DNA of 64,000 nt, from the NCBI GenBank assembly GCA_026390015.1, contig JAPLGS010000138.1, positions 19,145 to 83,144 on the forward strand, read 5' to 3'. Numbering within the stretch: position 1 is the stretch's first letter; each line of letters begins with the position of its first letter. Below, in pieces: positions 34,833 to 43,308 of this stretch. The notes beneath the pieces are model-generated. The model did not search any database, was not told the DNA's origin, and was given only the letters and a program-made list of their open reading frames with translations. Source of the DNA: Chloroflexota bacterium (GTDB taxonomy: Bacteria > Chloroflexota > Anaerolineae > Anaerolineales > Villigracilaceae). A program made the translations under genes and the position numbers.

Positions 34833-34870
34833 ACCACCATATTCGCCGAGGATTTGACGAATATGGTGGT
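34833..34870 (-). promoter_or_regulatory. Hairpin covering the integrase ribosome-binding site
   Basis: ACCACCATATTCG and CGAATATGGTGGT are perfect 13-bp arms around a 12-nt loop. In the integrase mRNA the GGTGG element lies in the distal arm, 7 nt before the ATG, so the hairpin would hide it. It could also be a protein-binding dyad. Confidence 0.6.
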
Positions 34871-34895
34871 ACTGTCTACATATGGGTGGCCTGAT

Positions 34896-34958
34896 ATTCG
34901 AACCTCCGACCTCTTGCTCCCAAAGCAAGCGCGCTAGCCGGACTGCGCCACGCCCCGA
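34896..34958. repeat. attR: right 63-bp direct repeat, tRNA-Pro fragment
   Basis: Identical to 2099-2161. On the minus strand it is the 5' 62 nt of tRNA-Pro through the T loop; the acceptor 3' strand is replaced by unrelated sequence, so it is not a functional tRNA. Confidence 0.9.
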
Positions 34959-35000
34959 ATATTTACTTTTGCAGCTCACACGCGCTATCTCCGTCTTCGC

Positions 35001-35017
35001 GCTACGCCACGCCCCGA
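35001..35017 (-). pseudogene. Short tRNA-Pro 5' end remnant
   Basis: Minus strand TCGGGGCGTGGCGTAGC matches the first 14-15 nt of tRNA-Pro with its 5' flanking base, 43 bp to the right of attR. It may mark an older integration or excision event. Confidence 0.4.
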
Positions 35018-35039
35018 TGAAATGGATTGGCCGAGTATA

Positions 35040-35972
35040 ATGCGAAGGATGAACACCCGGTCAGCAAATATCATCGCAACTTGTATTTCCTTTCTCATCG
35101 GACTTTCGGCTTGCTCTTCACCAACTGAAAAGATTCCCACTCAAACAGTCCTTGCGCCAACCCCCACAGTGACGGTGACTTTTCCCCCGAGCGCCGTTCC
35201 AGTCACTATTACTCCAAGTCCACTGCCGGCTAGCGCTACATCCACTCCATTCACTTGTCAGGATGAATCTGGCCGTGTTCAGAAAGATGTGGTCGAGACC
35301 ACAAAACCTCCGCAGGAATTTCTTATTTATCTGCCTCCTTGTTATGAAAACTCCGCCGACCTTCGTTTTCCCGTTCTATATTTACTACACGGTCAGACTT
35401 ATACCGACGATCAATGGGTGCGCCTCGGTGTGCCGCAGATCGCAGATCAGCTCATTCTTGCTGGAGAGGTTGTCCCATTTTTAATCGTCTTCCCTGATGA
35501 CCGTTACTGGAATTTGGAGGCAGGCTCGGGTTTTGGTAACCGCCTTATCAATGCTCTCATCCCCTATGTGGATGCGAACTATCGCACGCTCGCAGACCGC
35601 GACCACCGTTCACTCGGCGGTCTCTCACGCGGCGGCGGCTGGACTGTTGAACTGGGATTTGCTCACCCCGAATTATTTGGCGCTCTTGGTTTGCACTCGC
35701 CGGCCATCTTTGTGAAGGATGGCCCTTATCTTGATAGAATGATCAAAGCCTTGCCGGAAAATGATCGTCCGCAATTGTGGCTGGATGTCGGTGACGTGGA
35801 TGCTGAGCTATCAAGCATTATCCCCTTTGAAGAAAAACTGACCAGCAATAATTTTATCCATGAATTTCATTTTTACCGCGGCGCACACACTGAAGATTAT
35901 TGGGGCAATCATGTGGAAGATTATCTGCGCTGGTACGCACAACGCTGGATGGATAATCCCACAGGGGAATGA
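35040..35972 (+). CDS. Secreted lipoprotein esterase, alpha/beta hydrolase
   Basis: About 310 residues. A lipoprotein signal (NIIATCISFLIGLSAC) is followed by a Thr/Pro-rich linker. The enzyme then has FPVLYLLHGQTYTDDQW, the nucleophile elbow GGLSRGGGW, a likely Asp in WLDVGDVDAEL and a late His in RGAHTEDYWGNH. It belongs to the esterase D/putative esterase group, which acts on ester substrates outside the cell or on the membrane surface. The first two in-frame ATGs are at 35040 and 35049; neither has a strong ribosome site. The substrate is unknown. Confidence 0.85.
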   Translation: MRRMNTRSANIIATCISFLIGLSACSSPTEKIPTQTVLAPTPTVTVTFPPSAVPVTITPSPLPASATSTPFTCQDESGRVQKDVVETTKPPQEFLIYLPPCYENSADLRFPVLYLLHGQTYTDDQWVRLGVPQIADQLILAGEVVPFLIVFPDDRYWNLEAGSGFGNRLINALIPYVDANYRTLADRDHRSLGGLSRGGGWTVELGFAHPELFGALGLHSPAIFVKDGPYLDRMIKALPENDRPQLWLDVGDVDAELSSIIPFEEKLTSNNFIHEFHFYRGAHTEDYWGNHVEDYLRWYAQRWMDNPTGE

Positions 35973-36090
35973 TGAGAATAATTTAGGAGTGCCAAATCTC
36001 CCGACGCGAGTCTTGCGCCGAAATCACGAGACTTCTAACCACGTGAAAACGATACGATATAATTTCCCTACATTTTTTTCAGGAGATCAC

Positions 36091-37068
36091 ATGAACATTC
36101 TGGTTACAGGCGGCGCGGGATATATTGGTTCCGCTACCGCTGAAGCGCTGATCAATGCCGGGCATACCGTTACGGTTTATGATTCGCTTGTCACAGGTCA
36201 TCGCGCGGCGGTGCCCGCGGATGCAAAATTTATTCACGCCAATCTCGATGATACTCATTCGCTGGCTGAGGCGCTGACAATCAACAAGTTTGACGCCATC
36301 ATGCATTTCGCAGCATTCATCGAAGCCGGTGAAAGCATGAAAGACCCGGGGAAATTCTTTCGTAATAATTTTGTGAACTCCCTGCATTTGATGGAAACTG
36401 CCGTGCAGACCGGTGTCAAGCGCATGGTCTTTTCATCCACGGCCGCTGTCTATCAATCCAGCGAAGAACCGTTGACCGAAGAATCGCGCATCAACCCGAC
36501 GAATGTGTACGGTCACACAAAACTGATGACCGAACAGGCGCTCGAATGGTATCGCAGTATTCACGGATTGCATTTCGCCGCCCTGCGCTACTTCAACGCC
36601 TCCGGAGCGTTGCCCGGTCGTGGCGAAGCCCATCAGCCTGAGTCACATTTGATTCCGCGCGTCTTGCAGATCGCGTTAGGGCAGGCTGAATCCGCGACCA
36701 TTTATGGAACTGACTATCCCACACCCGATGGAACTTGCATTCGTGACTACATCCACATTGCGGATCTGGTCTCTGCGCATTTGCTGGCTTTGGGCGCGCT
36801 TGAATCTCGCGACAAAATGATCTACAACCTCGGCAGCGGAAATGGTTTCTCAGTGAGAGAAGTGATCGAGACGGCGAGACAGGTTACAAGTCACGCTATA
36901 CCCACGATTGAAGCGCCGCGCAGACCCGGAGATTCAGCGCGTCTAGTCGCATCTCCAAAAAGAATCATGGATGAATTAGGCTGGCAGCCGCAGCATACCA
37001 ACATGCAGGCGATCCTTTCCAGCGCCTGGGAGTGGCACAAGTCGCATCCCAAAGGATATGAAAAATGA
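36091..37068 (+). CDS. galE: UDP-glucose 4-epimerase
   Basis: The 325-residue short-chain dehydrogenase-type epimerase begins MNILVTGGAGYIGSATAEAL (NAD-binding GxxGxxG). FSSTAAVYQSSEEPLTEESR supplies the catalytic Ser/Thr, and NVYGHTKLMTEQ is the YxxxK pair. It continues with LRYFNASGA, CIRDYIHIADL and YNLGSGNGFSVREVI. It interconverts UDP-glucose and UDP-galactose in the cytoplasm. ATG 36091 follows AGGAGATCAC. The end overlaps the next gene by 4 nt. Confidence 0.93.
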   Translation: MNILVTGGAGYIGSATAEALINAGHTVTVYDSLVTGHRAAVPADAKFIHANLDDTHSLAEALTINKFDAIMHFAAFIEAGESMKDPGKFFRNNFVNSLHLMETAVQTGVKRMVFSSTAAVYQSSEEPLTEESRINPTNVYGHTKLMTEQALEWYRSIHGLHFAALRYFNASGALPGRGEAHQPESHLIPRVLQIALGQAESATIYGTDYPTPDGTCIRDYIHIADLVSAHLLALGALESRDKMIYNLGSGNGFSVREVIETARQVTSHAIPTIEAPRRPGDSARLVASPKRIMDELGWQPQHTNMQAILSSAWEWHKSHPKGYEK

Positions 37069-37715
37069 ACCTGCTCACTTTTGTGATCGTGATCGTCGGT
37101 TGGGTCTTCTCGCTTTGCCTGCATGAATTTTCGCACGCGCTCGTTGCCTATTACGGCGGCGACACCACCGTGAAAGACAAAGGTTATCTCACCTTCAATC
37201 CGCTTAAATACACACACCCCGTTTACTCATTGCTGATTCCCATGATCTTCCTTTTGATGGGCGGGATTGGCCTGCCCGGCGGCGCAGTATACATTGAGAG
37301 ATGGAGATTGCGTGACAAAAAATGGGAGACAGCTGTCTCGCTCGTGGGACCATTTTCCAACGCGATTCTTGCTTTAATCCTCGGCTTGATCTTGCGCTTT
37401 GGGCCGGTCACCGCCACTGGAATTTGGCCCGGCGTCGCCTTCCTTGGTTTGCTTCAAGTTTCAGCGGTGGTACTCAACTTGATTCCCCTGCCGCCCTTTG
37501 ATGGCTTTGGCGCGATTGAGCCGTATCTTTCCATTGATATTCTTGTAAGGCTCAATTCAATGCGCGGGATGCTTTCATGGGGAGTTTTCCTAGTACTTTG
37601 GTATGTACCTTTTGTCAATTCGTTGTTTTGGGGTTTTATTTTTTTTCTGTCACGCCTCGCAGGGATTCCCTTACAGCTGGCAGGCTTGGGACTCAGTCAA
37701 TTTAAGTTTTGGTAA
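37065..37715 (+). CDS. Site-2 protease family membrane metalloprotease
   Basis: The 216-residue, multi-pass protein has the zinc motif CLHEFSHALVAYYGGD (HExxH) in the first helix and NLIPLPPFDGFGAIE in place of the N-P-D-G motif in a later helix. It matches the short M50 'Rhomboid-like/SpoIVFB-type' family without PDZ domain. It would cleave membrane proteins within the bilayer. The substrate is unknown. Translation is probably coupled to galE (ATGA overlap). Confidence 0.9.
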   Translation: MNLLTFVIVIVGWVFSLCLHEFSHALVAYYGGDTTVKDKGYLTFNPLKYTHPVYSLLIPMIFLLMGGIGLPGGAVYIERWRLRDKKWETAVSLVGPFSNAILALILGLILRFGPVTATGIWPGVAFLGLLQVSAVVLNLIPLPPFDGFGAIEPYLSIDILVRLNSMRGMLSWGVFLVLWYVPFVNSLFWGFIFFLSRLAGIPLQLAGLGLSQFKFW

Positions 37716-37739
37716 TCAGATCAAATCTTGATTTGCCCC

Positions 37740-37767
37740 TTGACGGATTTTCAAATCCGCCTATAAT
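37740..37767 (+). promoter_or_regulatory. Sigma-70 type promoter of the ilv-leu operon
   Basis: TTGACG (37740-37745), 16-nt spacer, TATAAT (37762-37767). A start near 37774 would leave about 13 nt before the leader peptide ATG. Confidence 0.75.
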
Positions 37768-37786
37768 CGTGCGAAATCACACGCCC

Positions 37787-37891
37787 ATGAATATATCATT
37801 GTTCAGCCTCTCGATTATTGTAGTCGTCCTTGCGGTCCTTATTATAAAGGATCAATTTTCGGTTAGGATGGCAGCGGTGAGAGTAAAGTAA
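37787..37891 (+). CDS. ilv leader peptide
   Basis: A 34-residue open frame, MNISLFSLSIIVVVLAVLII, ending KDQFSVRMAAVRVK. Sixteen residues are Ile, Val or Leu, with IIVVVLAVLII as an almost pure run. This is the hallmark of ribosome-mediated attenuation, as in IlvL/IvbL of enterobacteria. It lies between a consensus promoter and a strong terminator ahead of ilvD. No clear Shine-Dalgarno is seen, so translation would start close to the mRNA 5' end. It could be read as a small membrane peptide, but the context argues for a leader. Confidence 0.7.
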   Translation: MNISLFSLSIIVVVLAVLIIKDQFSVRMAAVRVK

Positions 37892-37908
37892 ATCACTGAG
37901 TAAGTGCG

Positions 37909-37942
37909 AAGAGCCGCCCTAACCACGGGCGGCTCTTTTTTT
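37909..37942 (+). terminator. Attenuator terminator of the ilv-leu operon
   Basis: AGAGCCGCCC and GGGCGGCTCT form a 10-bp G/C-rich stem followed by seven T. It lies 18 nt after the leader peptide stop and 65 nt before ilvD. GCGGT within the leader (about 37874) can pair with GCCGC of the 5' arm, a possible short antiterminator. Confidence 0.85.
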
Positions 37943-37954
37943 ATTAAATTCAAA

Positions 37955-37988
37955 AGACCTGACAGCTCTTCAAAGACCTGTCAGGTCT
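37955..37988. repeat. Inverted repeat upstream of ilvD
   Basis: AGACCTGACAG and CTGTCAGGTCT are perfect 11-bp arms around 12 nt. It is either part of the leader fold or a dispersed genome repeat. Confidence 0.7.
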
Positions 37989-38006
37989 GAACTCAAAAGG
38001 AGCAGC

Positions 38007-39686
38007 ATGCGTTCAGACACAGTAAAAAAAGGTTATGAGAAAGCGCCGCATCGCGCATTGTTACGCGCCACAGGTTTGCAGGATGATGATTTCAAGAAAC
38101 CCTTTGTTGCCATTGTTAATTCTTATGTGGATATCGTCCCCGGGCATGTGCATTTGCAGGATTTCGGCAAACTGGTTAAGGACGCTGTCCGTGCGGCGGG
38201 CGGGGTGCCGTTCGAGTTCAACACCATCGGCGTGGATGACGGCATCGCGATGGGTCACATGGGGATGAAGTACTCGCTGCCTTCGCGTGAACTAATTGCT
38301 GACTGCGTCGAGACCATGATCGAAGCTCATAGATTCGACGCCATGGTCTGCATTCCCAACTGCGACAAAATAGTGCCGGGCATGTTACTGGCCGCCATGC
38401 GCGTCAACATCCCCACCATTTTTGTTTCTGGCGGCGCCATGAAAGCAGGCGTCACTCCTGACGGCGAAACCATTGACTTGATCTCTGTCTTCGAAGGCGT
38501 CGGGGCATTTTCAGCGGGGAAGATCGACGAGAAGCGTTTATCCATTTTGGAAAAATTTGCCTGTCCTTCCTGCGGTTCGTGCTCTGGCATGTTCACCGCC
38601 AACTCCATGAACTGTCTGATGGAAGTGCTCGGTCTCGCCCTGCCTTATAACGGATCGGCACTGGCGAAGACTCCTGAACGTGAAGCATTGGCGAAACAAG
38701 CCGCCGCGCAAATTATGACTCTGATCGACCGCGACATCAAGCCGAGAGATATTGTCACCGCCGATGCGATCGATGACGCATTCGCGCTGGACATGGCAAT
38801 GGGCGGCTCGTCGAACACGGTGCTGCACACGTTGGCATTAGCCAACGAAGCGAACGTGAATTATCCACTGGAACGAATCAACTCAGTCGCAGACAAGGTG
38901 CCGCATATTTGCAAGGTGAGTCCCGCCGGCAAATGGCACATGGAAGATGTTCATCGCGCAGGCGGCATCCCTGCCATCTTGAACGAAGTCCAACGGGGGA
39001 CTGGCATGTTACATTTTGACCGCATGACGGTCACCGGCAAGACTTTGGGGGAATCGATCAAAGGCTGTGAGATCAAAGACGAAGAAGTAATTCATAAATA
39101 CGAGAATGCGTATTCCAAACGCGGCGGCTTGTCTATTTTATTTGGCAACCTCGCGCCGAAAGGTTCTGTCGTGAAAGTCGGCGGCGTCAGCGAATCCATG
39201 ATGAAATTTGAAGGCCCGGCAGTCATCTTTGAATCACAGGATGAAGCGATGGCTGGAATTTTGGCGGGCAAAGTCAAAGCGGGTGATTGCGTTGTAGTGC
39301 GTTATGAAGGACCCAAAGGCGGACCCGGTATGCAGGAAATGTTATCGCCCACGTCCGCGATCATGGGGCAGGGACTCGGCGATAAGGTTGCGCTCATCAC
39401 TGATGGCCGTTTCAGCGGAGGGACTCGCGGCGCGTGTATCGGTCACGTCTCGCCGGAAGCTGCTGCGGGTGGGCCGATTGCGGCGCTCAAAGCCGGGGAC
39501 ATCGTCCAAATTGATTTGATGGCACGCAGTCTCAACGTCAAGTTGAGCGACGCAGAAATTCAGAGTCGGCTCGATGCGCTGCCTCCGTTCAAATCCACGA
39601 CCACATCCAAATGGTTAAAGCGATATTCATATTTTGTAACAAGCGCAGATACAGGCGCGATATTATCCATAGACGGTGGACTATAG
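38007..39686 (+). CDS. ilvD: Dihydroxy-acid dehydratase
   Basis: The 559-residue iron-sulfur enzyme removes water from dihydroxy-acids in Val and Ile synthesis. Cluster ligands are seen in [12 protein letters not shown] and [17 protein letters not shown], with the family signature [20 protein letters not shown] near the C terminus. Length is normal. ATG 38007 follows AAAGGAGCAGC. It is the first structural gene after the attenuator. Confidence 0.97.
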   Translation: MRSDTVKKGYEKAPHRALLRATGLQDDDFKKPFVAIVNSYVDIVPGHVHLQDFGKLVKDAVRAAGGVPFEFNTIGVDDGIAMGHMGMKYSLPSRELIADCVETMIEAHRFDAMVCIPNCDKIVPGMLLAAMRVNIPTIFVSGGAMKAGVTPDGETIDLISVFEGVGAFSAGKIDEKRLSILEKFACPSCGSCSGMFTANSMNCLMEVLGLALPYNGSALAKTPEREALAKQAAAQIMTLIDRDIKPRDIVTADAIDDAFALDMAMGGSSNTVLHTLALANEANVNYPLERINSVADKVPHICKVSPAGKWHMEDVHRAGGIPAILNEVQRGTGMLHFDRMTVTGKTLGESIKGCEIKDEEVIHKYENAYSKRGGLSILFGNLAPKGSVVKVGGVSESMMKFEGPAVIFESQDEAMAGILAGKVKAGDCVVVRYEGPKGGPGMQEMLSPTSAIMGQGLGDKVALITDGRFSGGTRGACIGHVSPEAAAGGPIAALKAGDIVQIDLMARSLNVKLSDAEIQSRLDALPPFKSTTTSKWLKRYSYFVTSADTGAILSIDGGL

Positions 39687-39742
39687 ACGACAGGCCTTAC
39701 GGTCTACGGTCAATGGTCAATGGTCTACATCAAGGAGAGCAA

Positions 39743-41437
39743 ATGAAAAAAACAGGTGCTGAAATAATGTGGGAATGTGTGGTGCGCGAAGGCGTGGAAG
39801 TGGTCTTCGGGTATCCGGGCGGGGCGAACATGCCGATCTATGATGCGATGTTAAGTTATCCGATCCATCATGTGTTGGTGCGTCATGAGCAGGGCGGCGC
39901 GCACATGGCGGATGGATATGCGCGCGCTTCAGGAAAAGTTGGAATGGCAATGGGCACATCCGGCCCCGGCGCGACCAATCTCGTCACCGGCATTGCCACG
40001 GCGATGATGGATTCTGTGCCGGTAGTTTTTATCACCGGGCAGGTAGCCGCGCACCTGATCGGCGGTGACGCGTTTCAGGAAGTGGATGTGACCGGTATTA
40101 CCCTGCCGATCACCAAACATAATTACCTCGTAACACGCGCCGATGAAATTGCAGAAGTTGTGCGCGAAGCATTTTATATCGCCCGCAGCGGACGCCCCGG
40201 CCCGGTGTTGATCGACATCTGCAAGAACGCGCAGGTGGAGCAGTGTGAGTTTATATATCCCGAAGAAGTTAAACTTGCCGGCTATAAACCAGTTGCACAT
40301 GCACAAAAAGATTTACTCGACCATGCGGTGAAACTAATTGAAAAGGCGCAGCGCCCGATCATCTTATGCGGGCATGGCGTGCTGGCTTCCAAAGCCGAAG
40401 AAATTTTGATGAACTTTGCGGTGAAGACTCAAACACCCGTGGCAAGCACATTGCTCGGTCTCGGCGGGTTCCCTGCTTCGCATGATCTAAGTCTCGGCAT
40501 GATGGGTATGCACGGCGAAGTCCATGCCAACATGGCGATCCAAAACTCCGATCTCATCCTTGCTTTTGGTATGCGCTTCGATGACCGCGTGACTGGAACC
40601 TTGAAAACCTACGCTCCACGCGCAAAGAAAATTCATATTGAAATTGACCCATCCGAAGTCCACAAGAATGTAGCCGTGGATGTCCCATTGGTCGGGGATC
40701 TGAAAACGATATTGACCGATCTTGTTCCGATGGTGGATGAATACGATCACGATGAATGGTTAAAAGAGATCAGCGGTTGGAAAACCGAAGCGGATACGCG
40801 CGATATTAAGAACTGGCCTGATGATGGCAAATTATATGTGCCGCACTTGATCTCCGCTATTTGGAAGGCGACCGGCGGCGGCGCGATCATGACCACAGAC
40901 GTTGGTCAGCATCAAATGTGGACGGCGCAATATTACACGTTAGATAAACCGAATCGCTGGCTCACCTCTGGCGGCGCGGGCACGATGGGATTCGGTCTGC
41001 CATCCGCGATCGGCGCGTGGTTCGCACACAAGGACCAGGAGATTTGGGCAATCGCCGGCGACGGTGGTTTTCAAATGACCGCCGCGGAATTGACCACTGC
41101 TGTGCAAGAGCAGGCGAATGTGAAAGTCGCGATCATGAACAACAGCTTCCTCGGCATGGTGCGTCAGTGGCAGGAATTCTTCTTTGAGAAGCGTTACTCT
41201 GCTGTCAATATGCTCTCGCCTGATTTTGTGAAACTTGCCGAAGCGCACGGAGTCCCTGCAAGACGAGTCACCAAACGCGAAGAAGTGGATGAAGCCATCG
41301 CGTGGGCACGCAGCATCACAGGCCCGACCGTGATCGAGTTCCGCGTGGAGCAGGAAGATGCGGTCTATCCGATGGTTCCCGCAGGCGCGGCATTGGATCA
41401 TATGTTACAGAGGCCGTTAAAAGAATCAGGTAATTAG
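39743..41437 (+). CDS. ilvB: Acetolactate synthase, large subunit
   Basis: The 564-residue ThDP enzyme joins pyruvate with pyruvate or 2-oxobutyrate. It shows FGYPGGANMPIYDAM, the catalytic Glu in VRHEQGGAHMADGYARASG, FAD-region residues and the ThDP motif AIAGDGGFQMTAAEL to NNSFLGMVRQW. ATG 39743 with AAGGAGAGCAA is the true start; the open frame upstream overlaps ilvD and is not part of the family. Its stop codon lies in an inverted repeat. Confidence 0.97.
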   Translation: MKKTGAEIMWECVVREGVEVVFGYPGGANMPIYDAMLSYPIHHVLVRHEQGGAHMADGYARASGKVGMAMGTSGPGATNLVTGIATAMMDSVPVVFITGQVAAHLIGGDAFQEVDVTGITLPITKHNYLVTRADEIAEVVREAFYIARSGRPGPVLIDICKNAQVEQCEFIYPEEVKLAGYKPVAHAQKDLLDHAVKLIEKAQRPIILCGHGVLASKAEEILMNFAVKTQTPVASTLLGLGGFPASHDLSLGMMGMHGEVHANMAIQNSDLILAFGMRFDDRVTGTLKTYAPRAKKIHIEIDPSEVHKNVAVDVPLVGDLKTILTDLVPMVDEYDHDEWLKEISGWKTEADTRDIKNWPDDGKLYVPHLISAIWKATGGGAIMTTDVGQHQMWTAQYYTLDKPNRWLTSGGAGTMGFGLPSAIGAWFAHKDQEIWAIAGDGGFQMTAAELTTAVQEQANVKVAIMNNSFLGMVRQWQEFFFEKRYSAVNMLSPDFVKLAEAHGVPARRVTKREEVDEAIAWARSITGPTVIEFRVEQEDAVYPMVPAGAALDHMLQRPLKESGN

Positions 41438-41470
41438 GAATTAGGGATTGGGCGGTGAATTCCTAATTAC
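41430..41470. repeat. Inverted repeat at the ilvB-ilvN junction
   Basis: GTAATTAGGAATT (41430-41442) and AATTCCTAATTAC (41458-41470) are perfect 13-bp arms. The ilvB stop codon TAG lies in the left arm. Confidence 0.75.
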
Positions 41471-41502
41471 CTGATCCCTAATCAACGAATTTGGAGAATC
41501 AA

Positions 41503-42069
41503 ATGTTATATACATTCATTGCATTAGTAGAAAACAAACCTGGCGTTTTGAATCGCGTGGCTTCATTATTTCGCCGCCGCAATTTCAACATCGAGTCGCT
41601 GGCTGTTGGACGCACTGAGAAACCTGAAATCTCGCGCATGACCGTCGTGGTGGATTGTCCCAACGGGGATTATGACGCGCACAAGATCGAAGCGAATCTC
41701 TACAAACTGGTCAACGTAATTGATGTGCAGGATGTCACGCATCAACCTTCGGTGACCCGTGACCTGGCTCTGATCAAGGTGATGGTCGGCCCCGAGAAAC
41801 GCGCCGAAGTCAACAGCCTCGCTGAAATCTTCCGCGCCCGCATCGTGGATGTGGCGGCTGATTCCGTGATCGTTGAGATCACCGGCACCGAAGATAAGAT
41901 CGAAGGCATGATCGAACTTCTGCGCCCGACCGGCATCGTTGAAATGGTACGCACGGGTCAAGTCTCCATGACGCGCGGAGTCAATGATGGAGTCCGGCGT
42001 GTGCAGCAAGGCGCGGTTGGAAACAGATACGAGAATGAATATGAAGAAATGCCGGAAATGGCGCCGTGA
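41503..42069 (+). CDS. ilvN: Acetolactate synthase, small regulatory subunit
   Basis: The 188-residue protein starts MLYTFIALVENKPGVLNRVA, an ACT domain that binds valine and gives feedback inhibition. A second ACT-like domain (DLALIKVMVGPEKRAEVNSL) follows. ATG 41503 has GGAG 8 nt upstream; TTG 41491 is less likely. The C-terminal tail is slightly long and acidic. Confidence 0.93.
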   Translation: MLYTFIALVENKPGVLNRVASLFRRRNFNIESLAVGRTEKPEISRMTVVVDCPNGDYDAHKIEANLYKLVNVIDVQDVTHQPSVTRDLALIKVMVGPEKRAEVNSLAEIFRARIVDVAADSVIVEITGTEDKIEGMIELLRPTGIVEMVRTGQVSMTRGVNDGVRRVQQGAVGNRYENEYEEMPEMAP

Positions 42070-42086
42070 GGAAGTAATCAGGAAAA

Positions 42087-42127
42087 AAGTACACAGGTAG
42101 ACACGCTCTACGCAGACTTGTGTACTT
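42087..42127. repeat. Inverted repeat at the ilvN-ilvC junction
   Basis: AAGTACACA and TGTGTACTT, 9-bp arms. The following stretch (ccacgtgtttacatatttac) resembles parts of the repeat after ilvC. Confidence 0.6.
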
Positions 42128-42177
42128 GTCCACGTGTTTACATATTTACATAAATCAAAAACAGGAGATCAGAAATC

Positions 42178-43233
42178 ATGGCAAAAATAAATTTTGGTGG
42201 CACAGTGGAAGATGTGGTAACTCGCGAGGAATTTTCACTCGACAAGGCGCGTGAAGTCTTGAAGAATGAAGTCGTGGCTGTTGTTGGCTACGGCGTGCAG
42301 GGACCCGCGCAGGCGATGAACATGCGCGACAATGGCATCAACGTGATCGTTGGTCAACGCGAAGGAACGAAAAATTGGAACAAAGCTATTGCTGATGGCT
42401 GGGTGCCCGGCAAAACTTTATTTAATGTTGAAGAAGCCGCGGAAAAAGGAACTGTCATTCAGTACTTGCTCTCAGACGCAGGTCAGCGCTCACTGTGGCC
42501 GAAGATCGTTGAATGTTTGAACGAAGGCGATATGTTGTATTTCTCACATGGCTTCTCCGTCACATTCAAAGATGATACGGGCGTTATCCCTCCTCCGCAT
42601 GTGGATGTGGCTCTCGTCGCGCCGAAAGGTTCGGGCACAAGTGTCCGCCGCAACTTTTTAGCGGGCAGCGGAATCAACGCAAGTTACGCAGTTCATCAGG
42701 ATCACACCGGCCGCGCAAATGAACGCGCCATTGCTTTGGGCATCGCTATCGGCGCGGGATATTTATTTCCAACAACTTTCAAGAATGAAGTTTATAGCGA
42801 CTTGACCGGTGAGCGCGGTGTTCTCATTGGTGCACTCTCTGGCGTGATGGAGGCGCAGTACAACGTTCTCCGCAAGCACGGGCATTCTCCCTCCGAAGCC
42901 TTCAACGAAACTGTTGAAGAGTTGACACAATCCCTGATTCGTCTCGTCGGCGAGAACGGCATGGATTTCATGTATGCCAATTGCTCCACCACCGCTCAAC
43001 GCGGCGCATTAGATTGGCATCCGCGTTTTCGCGATGCGGTTGCGCCTGTGTTTGACGCGCTCTATGAATCCGTGGTCACTGGCAACGAAGCCCGCATTAC
43101 ACTTGAAGCCAACAGCCGCGATGATTATCGCGAAAAGTTGGAAGAAGAATTAGCCGCCTTCCATGATTCTGAAATGTGGCAGGCTGGCGCGGCGGTACGT
43201 TCGTTGAGACCGGAAAACTGGGGGAAGAAGTAA
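42178..43233 (+). CDS. ilvC: Ketol-acid reductoisomerase
   Basis: The 351-residue enzyme converts acetolactate by isomerisation and NADPH reduction. The Rossmann motif reads VVGYGVQGPAQAMNMRDNGI. The substrate side shows LYFSHGFSVTFKDD, LVAPKGSGTSVR, HSPSEAFNETVEELTQ and the metal Glu residues, and the C terminus ends LRPENWGKK. The wording is nearer to the fungal/Bacteroidetes variety of class I enzymes than to the usual bacterial form (GSQGHAQ). RBS AGGAG before ATG 42178. Confidence 0.95.
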   Translation: MAKINFGGTVEDVVTREEFSLDKAREVLKNEVVAVVGYGVQGPAQAMNMRDNGINVIVGQREGTKNWNKAIADGWVPGKTLFNVEEAAEKGTVIQYLLSDAGQRSLWPKIVECLNEGDMLYFSHGFSVTFKDDTGVIPPPHVDVALVAPKGSGTSVRRNFLAGSGINASYAVHQDHTGRANERAIALGIAIGAGYLFPTTFKNEVYSDLTGERGVLIGALSGVMEAQYNVLRKHGHSPSEAFNETVEELTQSLIRLVGENGMDFMYANCSTTAQRGALDWHPRFRDAVAPVFDALYESVVTGNEARITLEANSRDDYREKLEEELAAFHDSEMWQAGAAVRSLRPENWGKK

Positions 43234-43237
43234 ATAA

Positions 43238-43295
43238 GTAAACACGGAAACAGGTAAACATATTTACTTGTCTACTTGGTTTCCTGTTTACTCCG
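43238..43295. repeat. Inverted repeat at the ilvC-leuA junction
   Basis: GTAAACACGGAAAC and GTTTCCTGTTTAC pair with one bulge. GTAAA-catat-TTTAC nests inside. Confidence 0.65.
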
Positions 43296-43308
43296 AAAGG
43301 AGATTCTT

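Noticed and set aside
34896..34958. A second functional tRNA-Pro
   Set aside because: The 3' acceptor strand is missing and the T stem is broken, so it is an attachment-site remnant.
39611..39742. N-terminal extension of ilvB
   Set aside because: The extension overlaps the end of ilvD and is not part of the family. ATG 39743 has the ribosome site.
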